Positions 25,701 to 38,300 of a stretch of 64,000 bases of DNA are shown here, in pieces (position 1 is the stretch's first letter; the number at the start of each line of letters is the position of its first letter). Where the stretch lies: NCBI RefSeq assembly GCF_947623445.1, contig NC_135240.1:7254001-7318000 (forward strand), in the 5' to 3' direction. Source of the stretch: Clavelina lepadiformis (taxonomy: Eukaryota; Chordata; Ascidiacea; Aplousobranchia; Clavelinidae). The notes beneath the pieces are model-generated. The model had not been told where the DNA came from, did no database searches, and saw nothing but the letters and a program-made list of their open reading frames with translations. Position numbers and translations under genes: made by a program.

Positions 25701-28700
25701 CATAGCTCGGAGGATTCGTGGCAGCTTTGCGTATTCTTCAGCAACCGTCAACAGTCCGAGGATTGCGAAAATGAAAAGGTTAACGCCCACCAAATAATAA
25801 CTGGAAAAAATATCACTTTTCTGCTCTTTAATTCTCATATTTTGTAGGTTTAACAAATATAATGCACAATAACGCAAGAAAACAGAGAAAAACCAATACC
25901 GATAAATCGTGTAATAAAGTGCACATAAGATGAAAGTATACTTTACTTACACTGTGGGCGGCACCAGAAATTGCACGATTAAAATGGAGATCATAATAAT
26001 AAAAGCTAGAAGGAGGTTGGATTTGAAGACTTCGTCGCGTAGAATAGAGTACTGACGTTCCAAACGATCTTCCCGAAATTTAACCGTGACATCTAACAAA
26101 CGTAGCCACGTTGCTGATACAATGTTCATAATTCTTTGAAAACCCTTTACTTTTTATTACGTTACGTTACGTTACTTTTTATTACGTTACAAAACTCACC
26201 ATTAATATGCTTCTGACGTAGCATGTTTCCACTATGTGAAATAATGTCTTGTTCGAGCCTTGCATTTATTTCGTCATAATCGTTTCGTCGAGAGGGCGCT
26301 ATTGTTAACTTACGAGGCAGCAAGGAAAATGAAGAACGGATCTGATTTGCCTAGAAAAACGTAAAGACAACTCTGAAGTGATAATAATCATTGTAATGAT
26401 GATAACCAATGAGTCTGCAGTTGCAATTTGGTATTACTGTGTGTTCATTACTGGTTTAAAATCTCATTTACTCTGACCTTAGCCTTATTTCTATGCATGT
26501 TTGGTGTGTGCAAAATGTTTTCGAATGGCATTTCGGGTCTCCAGCCGCTGTCGGACAAAAACAATCGTTTCGGCCGCCGTCGGTGGCCTTTCGAGGGGCC
26601 GACTTCGCTCGAAACTTCCGATACTTCGACTACTGGAGTGGGACAGTTTAAACGGTTTGGAAGTGGCGTGCTACGACCTGATGCAGATATTGGGGTAAAG
26701 ACATCACTGTCGTTGTAGAGATCAGACTCGCTGTATGGTTCTTCTACGGATTTGGTTGCACTGATTCGATCTATACAAATATTTCGTAAAAGTACTGTGC
26801 AAGTGTGCATATAGTTTATTGCATCATTTACTAATCTTTTAAAATTCGAAAGGTTAGTTTAAGAGACAAGTAACGAACACTCTTTCATGCTTTGACAAAT
26901 AGCCTGATGTAACGACCTAAATTCAAATTTTAACAAACAAAGTGAATTCTTACTTGTCGTGGTACAATCATTTTTTACGCGATTTTTTTCAAAAACGGTG
27001 ACAGTATCTTTCATAGTTTTAGCAGCCAACCATCGTCGAAACCGGTCAGCCGGGGATGGTTTGGAAACTGATTCCAGGATCGTTGATGTTTTGTTGTTTT
27101 CATCGAAATGAGCTTGGTAATGACCTGATTAAAAAACGATTTTGTTGTAAATTTTGATAAGCATTTTTTCGTAATACTCAAGTTTATAGTGGACTAAAAT
27201 GCTTTCCATTTGTCTTTTTGTTAAACTTGATTTACAGAAGCGCCATCTTAATCGCACTTTTCAGCCTTAAGACACAATTATTTCACAAACAATTGATTTT
27301 CTAGAATAACACAACTTATCAAACAAAAAAATTATCTGGTTACTATAAAGTTGTTACTGGAGGTGAAATTGCTATTCTGTTATTTGACGATTGAATTTGG
27401 TTTCCTTTTCATCGCCATAACACAAAAATAAAATACAAATAATCACCATTTCCACGAAGAGTGCAGACGTAATTGGGATGAGTGACATCACTACCATTGT
27501 CTGTTTGTGACTTCACAGCTACGTCATGTGGCGATGCAGTAAAAAAGTCGTTCTGTGTTACATGTTTGTGGATTTTAGAATATGGATTATTACAACGTAT
27601 TTAAATAAAATAGTTATTTGTCTTAGATTCTTAAGACATTAAATCCTTAATCCATAAAAATAAATATGATGTATGCCATGATTATGCTTCTATGCGATAA
27701 AGTTTCATTCTTTAGTTAGCAAGTAGGCTTACAAGTAACAAGGGCAACAAGCAGTAATTCAAATTCAAAATACCTTTTACAAAGGCCAACGCGCTCAACA
27801 TAATATTTCAAAATAAGTTAGTGACAAAACCTTTACTTTGCACCATGACATCACTGGACTGAAAACTTAACTCACCGTGCTATTGCTTGGGTGAAGTAAA
27901 TCACGATTAGAAGCTGTTTTGGGGCCGGTTCTTGCAGAAATCGGTCTCGATATTTCGTAATCAGCAGTCGAAATCTCTTCAGATCGTCTCGCACTGGTGA
28001 CCCCGACGCTTGAAAATCTCTTAATACGATCAACAATCAAATACGTCGTAACGTTCTTCTCTTTCAGATACTGATTACGGGTGCTGCCCAAACCGGGTTC
28101 AACCTTGACACGAAAACAGTTTTTATGACGTTAAATATACCAATAACTACACCTATTATGACTTTCTGTAACGTTGAAAATTATTTCACTGCACTTATCC
28201 CAAAATAAAAATGTCTATGTAATGATTAATTACTTCAGCAATCATGTAAAAGTCATTAATTTGGCGTTAATTTAGTAACTGGATATATAATAGGAGTTAA
28301 AGTTCTTCTACACGTCACTGAGCATATCCATTTTTACCTCATAGTCGCTGCCTAGACACCTATAAGTGGCATCTGTGATGTGTACCCTTCCTGGTATTCC
28401 GCCTGCTTCCATGTGATTGGCCAGATCCACGTCGCTTGACCATATGTCAAATTGCCATTTGTGGTGGCCTATGACACCGCACAAAACTGAACCCGTATGA
28501 ATGCCTGTCGTTTTAACATAGATCACTGTTTTCAAGGTGATAAAACACTAATAAAAAACCTCATTTTACAATATGTGACATCTTTAATGAGCTACCATGG
28601 CTGGTGCAGGTGGCAATTTAAAAATAAAATGCAATAGCTCCTGCGTAAGCAAAGAAGTGTTTCGAAGGGCTTGTTTGAACTAGAATGATCGTTGCCAAAG

Positions 28701-31700
28701 ACAAGTTTCAATGCTTGATTTCACATTCATGAAATCAATCATAAGCAAATTAAAAACTGCCCACCTATTCTCATATCGATGTTCCTGTTATAAAGTGATC
28801 TGACATGTCTAATACTGTCAATCATTTCTAAAGCCATTTCGACGCACGAATGGGCGTGATCGGAGCGCGGTTCGGGCAGTCCGGCAACGCAGTAGTAGCA
28901 GTCTCCGAGTATCTTGATGCGAAGGCAGTTATGTCGTTGTGCCGACCTGAAATCAGTGGATTTCAGTGGAGTCAAAATCAATCAAAATTGGGCTTCATGA
29001 ATCAAAGAGTCGGCTTAAACCGAAATGTGTCAACACATGGGCCCAAAAGGCTTCTCCACTTCACGAATACATACATGACGAGGTCAGGAGCGTAACTCAC
29101 CCATCAAACCGAGCGAACAATTCGTTCAATGTCGAAACAAGTTCTTGTGGAGACAGTACGGTCGAAAGTTCTGTAAATCCTTTCACGTCGGCGAATAGAA
29201 TGCTAATGTATAAGACGATAAGTAACAAACACATGGTTAAAGCTAACAATAGTTGGTGCAAAACTATATCCAACAGTATACAAATGATGCAGAGTTAACA
29301 TGTTTACCTTACGTTGTCGTATTTTTGTATATAAATTCGATTATTTCGACTTCGTCTAAGATTTGACACGAAGCCTCCGGCTCGATAGACCTGAGACGAA
29401 CTTGCATCGTCGCTGGAAATGTCGTTAATCATTTGCAGAGCGATAAAGCGCGGAATTACAGAAAGTATAAGTCGTTCCTATAACGTAACGTCATCATTGA
29501 TTAGTCATAGTCGTTGAGGATATAGAGAATTAACCCACATAAAAAAGTTACAACAGAGTTCGACAAAAAACCGATGTTTACTAGATTAGTTGCCCAGCGA
29601 CTAACACTGTTTTCTATTTGTGATGACTTAGCCATTAAACTATCGTCGTCCAAACAACGATTGTTGAAGTGTCGATCAAGTCTGTTAACGTCACACATAC
29701 TAACCTGGTTGTGATTTTCCCGTTCGAGACGAATCCGAGCCTGAATGCATTGTCGGGTTTCGGCGAAGGTGTCCCTTCTTGACCTGTCCATCAAAAAACT
29801 GGTCCATACCCCTATCACGTGGATACACAGCATGATCAATATCAGAGCCGCCAGTTGACTGCCGAGCATTGATGTGTCAGAATAGTCATTTGTTACGTCA
29901 CTAGTGTTCGTTCTTCCGCTTACTGGATCTTCGGCGGATACACTCCGCGCAACAAGTTTAACGGAAGCGGATATGTCATTTCCGTTTGGTAGTGACGTTT
30001 CCGTGGGGCCATCGGCGTACCGGCTTGATGACTTAGTTGGTGACGTCGAGTTGAGTTCAAGGGTCACGGCACGGCTGATGATGTGAGCAATTGTCGTTAC
30101 GATTGAGCAGAGGGCAGCCTGCGGTTATTGTTCAAGTATTGAAATATTTTTCCAATAATAACCTTAAAATATTACACCTGTATCTACAGCGCTCTCTCAT
30201 ACGAACCCAGGCCAGTGGCAAAGTCAGCATTGTGTAAGTTGTGTAGACGATAAATATCAAGTAGGCGATGCCTTCGCTCAAATGGGCAACGCTTGAGCGT
30301 TCCGCTTGTGACGTAACAAAAACAGCAGCTTGATCGTAACCGGTCATGCATAACCATATAATAATACCATAAACTCTGTAAAACATTTTAAGCTTGGTTT
30401 AGATAAAGTTTATGCGGTATCATTACAGTAGCCATCTACATAAGTAAAACCATAAATTGTTGCATCTATCGACGTTTAAATCGCTGGGAACATGAGAAAG
30501 GATAAAGTTCAATGAATGTTTCGACAAAATGCACTTGGGTTTTACGTATACGATATGCCCAGAAGCAATATTCAGTTTCGGTGATTGTATAACAAGGGAA
30601 CAAACAAGATCTTGTTATTATTATGCCTAAGGAAAATTGTCAGCATACCAGGTTACGCAAAGAACATGCCACAACCTACCTGAGGTAAATATAAGACTTC
30701 TTGTTGTAAGAAGAAGTTGTAAAAATAATAGCAAAGACGACAAATAGATAAATTAAAGTCGGAATCCCGTACATGAGGCCAGCCCCCAACGACAAGCGAC
30801 CAACGGAGGCAGTGAGTACAAGTATAAAAGCCTAAACATGAGTCTTTATTAAGCGAATCGTCCAAAAGAAGATGTAAGTTATAGACGAAATAAAAGACCG
30901 AGCGGTGCAAAGAAATCGGTGTTTGATTTGTTTTTTACGATCATACACTTACTTTTATCATAATGGAAATGCACGTAAAGGAGATTTGCAAACTCTTTTT
31001 TTCGCCCAAGAAATACCGGTGGTAAAGTTCGTCGAGCGCCTTTGGCTTGAATTCGTTGAAAAGTGTCGGAAAAATTATTCCCCTCGATATTCTTCCAAGT
31101 CTATGGTGACGGCAATAAAGGTAACGGCTCAATAAGGTAATTTAATGTTTTATAACTTTGACCCCCAGCAACAGACGTAACATTAAATCGTGTAGTAAAA
31201 TGATTTCAAGTTAGAATTGCATCTGTAAATGTAGGCCGAAGGTGAATTTCCTTTCTTCGCGCTTCTCCCCGTTTGCTACACTCCTGCATGCTTTTGTTAA
31301 CTAGGTAATTATGCTCGACTTACTTGTGTTGCTTTTCGTCGTTCGCTTCGTCACTTAATGGAAATTTAGACCAAGTGTTGTCATTGGAAGACTCAAGTTT
31401 GGGGGAAACTCTTACCCGCGCGTCCACTGACAGGGTATTGGGACTCTGCTGGGCAGGCACTGGATGACCCGGGGATGGCGAATCCGTTTCTGTCTTCCGG
31501 CGTCGAAAAATGTCTCTAAATATTTGCTTTTGTTTAATATCGAGACCAAGTTTAACATCGGACCAAACCAAGAAATGCAAACGTCAATCGATCCTCAACT
31601 GACTTTAACGAAGTCATGTAGTCTAGTTCAGCCATTCAATGAAACTGACGCATTTCCAGTGTACAAAGTTACAGTACCTGTTTACTTTCTTATGTGTGTC

Positions 31701-32355
31701 GGAATGCACCGCAACTTTCTCCGGTTCAAGTGCTGGGAGAATTTGTTGACTGGTGGCTAGTAGGCGCATCTATACGTTAAAAGAAATTTTTTTTTATTAA
31801 ATCGAACTTCAAATCCGATCTCTCGGTGCAGGAGTTTAAAACCAGCACAAAGCAAGCTGGGCGTGTTAAGATTACCGCGTTCTGCCATCTGTTTGGGCTC
31901 TGGTTTTCCGAAGCTTTTATCATGCTTTTAAATCTATTTCTATTGATGCTCTGTCTCTTCTGCTTATATTCATCAGCGTTTGCCGTGGAAGAATGAATGC
32001 TTTCGTGGATCCCTTTTTCAACGTTCTTGCTTCCATCCTCTGGCGGTGTTGGGGTGGTGTTCTCCGATGGTTTGGAGTTCTCAAACGTTTCAGAGCCTAC
32101 GCCGCTGTCCGCGCCGCTCCGTTGATGTTGATCTGAAGAGGAGCGACTACCATCATCCACACTTGATCTTTCCGCGTAAAATTGGAGCCCACCTTCACTG
32201 GAAGTTTGAAAATCGTCTTTTTTCGGAATCTGTGAAGATCTTTTGATCGGAAGGTTAACGGAGGAATATTTTCTTGCTGTTTCTGTTATGTCAGTAAGCT
32301 CGATCGAGGCCGGTTCTTGATGTTCGGAATCCTCCGGCACCGAACTCTCTTCCAT
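22744..32355 (-). CDS. ADCY8: type 8 adenylyl cyclase (Ca2+/calmodulin-type), about 26 exons
   Basis: Makes cAMP from ATP; polytopic plasma-membrane enzyme. Exons 5' to 3': 31876-32355, 31324-31526, 30953-31100, 30680-30831, 30207-30375, 29705-30118, 29308-29477, 29101-29202, 28765-28946, 28314-28504, 27876-28103, 27447-27552, 26954-27124, 26478-26770, 26200-26350, 25951-26113, 25611-25800, 25319-25456, 24973-25157, 24497-24626, 24207-24323, 23950-24096, 23674-23864, 23434-23582, 23172-23296, 22744-23067; about 1672 aa (human about 1251). ADCY8 identity: [20 protein letters not shown] before the first membrane block, and the C-terminal [18 protein letters not shown]1a (about 575-740) has both metal Asp motifs, ILFADVKGF and ILGDCYYC. 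C2a (about 1362-1605) has [34 protein letters not shown] and [11 protein letters not shown]. Extra length sits in the Ser-rich N-terminus, the C1b linker and an insert within C2a. The ends of exons 30207 and 23674 rest on weaker donors. Confidence 0.92.
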
Positions 32356-35300
32356 ATCTAAATAAAATTACACCATAATCGGGGACTTGCAAGTTATTAC
32401 GAACGTTTTCAAATGCAAATATGAATATGAATTTAATGTCTTCGAATATGAATTAAAATCTTCCACTATTTAATACTTAGGCGGAAGAACGATAGAAATC
32501 GCCATGCACAGAGAACCAATAAAACGGCTAACATATTTATTCAACGTTAATCTGTGGTTCCGCTTAAGAACACATTAAACATTGTAAAGTTATGACATGT
32601 CAATGCTGTTTGCTGACGTATATACACAACACCGCTATACAATTACTTTACCAAAATCTCTGCAGAAATATAAGTGATATATGCTCGGGCAAACTGCTGC
32701 AAACTTGCAAAAACAAAAAAAATTAGACACTAAATTTGAGCACAGGAACACATTAATATGCCTGTACACAAGCATAATTCCACTAGGCTGGTGATGGCAG
32801 TGCAACAATTAAGATTTGTTGGTAATTCGGACTTGGTTGAAGAATTTAAAGATTTTGGACTAGCTCAAGTGAATAAACTTGAAGAATTTTCTTAATCATT
32901 TTAGTTCGAATTTTCGTTACAGATTTTTGATCATTCGTAGGGATACTGGTATTCTTGTTAAAGCAACAGGTTGAAAGCGGAACACACACCATAATTTCCA
33001 AGCTAAAATTGAAATATAACAGTAGCTGGCGTTTATCACACGGAAAGTGTTACGAAAGACAAGCGTTCGATTCCTTGTCCAAAACGGATATTGTATTACT
33101 TCTGCTTATCAGTATCACATGCTAACGTTTGCCAATTGCTTTTAAATTTTACCAGTTAATTTCACGGGTTGCAAATTGTTTATCAGTTAAATTTGTAAGT
33201 TGTTCATGTTTCGTATCATCTAAGCCGAATCACTTACTAAGCAACTTCCATACATTAGGTGATAATTGTCTAAGGTGCTTTATTGTGCGCTAAAAAAAAC
33301 TAATCAATAACCATTCCCTACACCCAAACTTTAGAAATGCTGCGTAACAGTAAATGAAAATTACCTGCACCGAGCAAAGACAGGAAACTCTCTCCATTGC
33401 CATTTCGCTTTTGTTCATTGTAGAAAAATCGAGATAACATGATGTCATTAACACTTGGGTGTCATACACAAAACTATTACGCCTACCTACAAATGCGTGG
33501 CAGTGAAATATTACTTATGCATAATATGCCTAAAATGCTTCGTACAGTATAGCCTGTATACAGATACAAAACTGTTAGAAGCTTGTGGCACTCACATCTA
33601 GGTCTAAGTGAGAATTTCTGCTGACATGAAGAAACAGGCTATTCTGTGTTTAAAAGCTGCTTCCGAAAACTATCACTTATTAGAAGTACCTAGAATTACC
33701 CTCTAACTGATACCTTTCAACAAAAGCCGTAGGCTCATATAAATATTATCACTTATCAGTGCAACGGTAGTACATCCTACTGACAAATGTTAGCAATAGC
33801 ATGACGTCACAATAGCAACTAACTCGCCAAGCGCTCGGAATATTGGTTAGGTAGAAGTTTAGGCGAACAGCGTATCTGAGTCAGTATTTGAAATAAATTG
33901 ACGCTAGATACGCCCATATCTCTAAGGTTAAATATTTGTGGAGCAATAAAACGCTCCGAACTTTATCTGGAAGCACAGCCAAGCATTCCGAGTACAGCAG
34001 TGCTTTCTTTCGGAATACAATCAATTCGAATATCATTAAATTTGACTGTTTATCTGCTGCATGTCACTGTAACAAAATGCTATACAAATAATTAAACGAT
34101 GACGACGAACACTTGTGTTGCATGCCACAATGGCTGAGTAATGGGTAGAGAAGAAATTTACCTGGTTATTTACAGTTTTCTATCTCTACGGAAATACGCT
34201 TGTTAGTCGCCGATATCTGGTAAGCTGTCAGGTCTATTTTTGTCTATTCTTTCTTAACAATTACGTACAGCAAAGAAGCAATAAGCTGACGTCCAAATAT
34301 TTCACTAATAAAAGGTGCTGAAAGTTAAATCTGCGGTTACAGGCGAGTTTGAGCTGTATTCGTGCTTTTCATTGGAGGTATATTCTCCTTTTAGGCCAAA
34401 GTGAGTTATGCGATAAAATTCCCAATTTCACAACTTTTTACAACTATTTGACCAACTGCGCAAAACATTGCCCTCTCTTTTTGAACACAACTTTGTAGAT
34501 ATATTTTATATAGTTGTCTGTTATGTAGAAATTAGAACATTTTATGAATTACTAGCAGACATCGAGCGACAGCAAATTCAAATTCAGAAACTTTCATTTT
34601 ATTGCTTCTGTAACAGCCATGATTCACCAAGTGCTTCTAAATGAGACAAGCATAAATGGTTTGTGCGTTTAGTTTACTTTGTTTTTCGAAATCGTATCTT
34701 AATTGTGGTCATTATTTTACCTGGAAAGGAGGAGAAAATTCCAAACGGTTCAAAAAACGTTTATGTTTCAAGTAATAACAAGTACATTTCATTAAAAAAT
34801 CTATAACAAACGTTTCTTACAGCAAATGTGCCTCTTGGCCTGCTGTATTGAAATTTTATTTACACATAAAAATGAAATTATATGCTGTAAGACGGGATTA
34901 ATTGATTCGGTTATGTGCGGTTATCATTGACAGTTAATGAAAGAGATGATTCCGTCACTTCGGACGACAATCGGAAAACGACTCTAAGTATGTAGTTAGG
35001 TCAACGCAAAGGGAAACCAAATGTTGTATGAACAAACCACAACTTTAGATTCAGTTCTAAGGTTGGTATGACAACAACAGGTTTTAAAGTTGAACATTCC
35101 GATAACGAATGCAATCGACGGGTCAATTGACCGGTATTGACTATAAATTAGGTACCCATTGTGCAGCATTTTCTTATTATTATTCTTAACTTATATGACT
35201 ACATTCGTGAAAGCGATATATTGCGTCGATTAAATATACTTTCAAAAACAGCTTGAATTCGTCCGCTTCCTCGACCGTTACTAACAAAAATTACCGTCAC

Positions 35301-38300
35301 AATAGCTGTCATGATGCATAGCCTACATGGCACAGTGTAATATATTGCTTCAGCCTATACTTTGAAAAATGCATGAAATTAGTAACTGCTCCCGGCTGCT
35401 AAGATTCGGTTCCATCAATCAAATCTCTATGCGTACTTAATGTTCTATCAGCTCGATTTGAGGTTTTTTCTCGAAATGCTTTTTGTCTTTATGCAATATT
35501 TATCGCAGTAATGCCAATGTTTTCGAAAACGGGTTTACCCTAACTCTTTCTGACGTCACGCTTAACTGATAATAGTTTGCGTATTGCATCGTTAATGTTG
35601 TAAATTATTTTAAAAGAGTAACAAGGAGTGCCAATACCATATATATTTTATAAAACTACACATCTCCATTCAAAACGGATAACATTATTTATTTTGTGCT
35701 AAATAATTTGTTCACGTAATTTCAAAGCAAACGAAGCTACCAGTAAAAATCCAATGAATAAAAGTAATATGTCCAAGTAACTTATACTTAATTCGTGATT
35801 GGTGGCAAGTATTTTTCCAATTAAGAAATTTTGTTTATTCCATTTAATTGGAACCCAAAATACTTAACTTCTATTAGTCGGAAGTTGGATTTCATGGAAG
35901 CAAGGGGTGCGACAACACATCTAAAGTTATCTAGACATGTGAGGAAAAAAAAGGCTGAGAACTCTTAGTCTAAACGAAGACCGTGCCATAGACACAATAC
36001 GCTTTAACTTTTCCCCTCCATGCCACCAAGGAGTGCGTGTGTATAATGTACATGCGTACCAACGCGTTAACACGCGTTCTCGCGTGCCAAAATGTGCACA
36101 CAAACGCCTGATTAGAAATGATAGCAAATCACAGTCAAATATCATCCTGCCTTGATGGTCGAAATAAATCGATATATCACTTACCATTGATCGCTAAACC
36201 GTGATAATGACGTCATAAATAGATTTAATTTTCTCCTTTGGTGCCCGGTTTGATAAATCAAGATTCCGGATGCGATTGGGAATGTTGACAAAAGTGCAAC
36301 TGCCTCAGTCCCTTTTCCTATAGCTTGTTTCAGTGCCTTTGATAAAGCATATTGTATTTAATTTCATAGAAAAGGGTTTCAAAACTCTGGAATTAAGAAA
36401 AAGTGTTCCTTACCTTTTGTTACTGTACGGTGTGAATTACGGTCCAAAAAAATGAAGTTCAGATTATGTCCCATTTCATCATATCGGTGTACTGGTACAA
36501 GGCACGTTAATCCGTATTTCTATATTTTATTACTGTAACAAAATTAAGCCGAAGTATTGAAATGTATAGATAAAAGTCATTTAAACAACGTTAACCCTGT
36601 TGCTCCCAACCTGCAAGCGGTTGGCGAAATTTTCCGCTGAAAGGAAGCCGAAAGCCCTATTTGATTAAGCTAAAACTTTTGAGATTGCCCAAAGTATACA
36701 AAAAACATGTGCAATTGAATTAAGCAAGCAGCTTTTGTTCTGAATCCAGAAAAATACAATTTTCTCTGCCTTAGTAAGCAACAAAAGCAATAACATGGCC
36801 TGGCATCAGCTGAGAGACTTTCCAAAACAATCAACGAAGCGTAGATGATTGCTTAAATAACAACCTATAGTTAATTGCTTTCTTCTTCACTTGAAGTCTT
36901 CGTATTGTTATTCCATGGCATGCGTCACAGAGAAATCAATTTGTTGCTCAAATCGACAAAACGTTAAGCTGTGTATATGATATTTTTTTGAATATTCGCC
37001 GCTTTTATCATTCTTTCATTCTAAATACTTTTTAACACTTTAGCGAGAAATTATTTTGATATCTTTGCATTGCCCTATCAGTAAATCAACCACTTTTTAT
37101 AAATAGTTGAATTTTGATAACGTTTTCTGTATAAGACAAAGTCCTAATACCATAATGTCTTTCTGGCGACCCGTTCCATCTTTGTTGGTGACAACAAATA
37201 GATCTCGACGCCACATACGAAGTTGACCATTCATTTTTCAAGTTTGTGATTTATTGCTTGATTTATTCTTGGACGGGTAAACCGAACTGGACAAATATTG
37301 ATCTACTCTTAAGGGATCCGATATCTATCCAAGATTAGTCAAAGTTATTAATTACCCTCTTGCTGTCCCGTCGGCCCATTAAGCACACACCATCTTTGTC
37401 TGTCGGCATATTAAGGAAAATTAATGGACAAATATTTTGCTGTCAAGCGCATATTCAAGAAAATTCTTAAGAAAACTTTACAACAAGTCAGCAATCCGTA
37501 AGAAAACCCTGGAAACTGAAACCAACACACGATGTGATGTGGCGCAAGTTGAGTTCGCTTGAACAGCGCGCTGATAAAAGCGAGTTACATTTCTTGCATC
37601 CTGTAATCCATGTAATGATAAAAACGCAAGAAATCCACAGGTTGGATATATAGCTTCAGCAGCAGCTACACATAGGCCTATGTTATTAATCGTGGAGACA
37701 ATAAATTTTTAGCACACGCTTCAGGAAAAGAAAATTTGTAAGGAACTTATAAAAGTACAAACGAAAACCCTTAAATTCGCTTTTGCTTTTATGTAATGTT
37801 TGATATCTCCTGGTGGGTTGCTTCAACCTCTTTTACATCGCCTATTGCATGCTTCTGAAGTTATAGTTTCATTTAATTTCGTTTAAATATTACGATTTAT
37901 TTCTAGTTACTAAAGTTACGTCAGTATATATACTAAACTCGTAATTGCGCTCAATCTTGGTCTGTTAAACACACAGATCCATGTACTACAAAACTTTGAA
38001 TTTGCTTTGTCACCATTTGCATCTTTCAGTCATTTCGATATGATGCTTTGGTTAAAATGGAATTTCTTTACCAACTGATTGTGAAGTTTTGCTTAGAACT
38101 GTTAAACTGAGTTGCGCGATATGGAAGATGTTATTACTTAGGTTCAGTGTTTCACTTTTATGAGAAAAGCGATTGAGTTTTGTCCAAACTTATATGATTC
38201 ATTCAATTTGCTGTCAAACTTTACTATTATCATATTACGCTTACGTCTACATCAAACATTACCAGCTTAATAGGTATATTTAATAACTTTAGTCCGTTTA

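Noticed and set aside
26155-26190. Short acgtt tandem run
   Set aside because: Simple low-copy repeat within an ADCY8 intron; no sign of function.
26428-26718. 96- and 65-codon plus-strand frames
   Set aside because: Antisense shadows of the ADCY8 exon 26478-26770.
28850-29298. Plus-strand frames of 81 and 110 codons
   Set aside because: Antisense shadows of ADCY8 C1a exons, where the minus strand encodes the ILGDCYYC and ILFADVKGF motifs.
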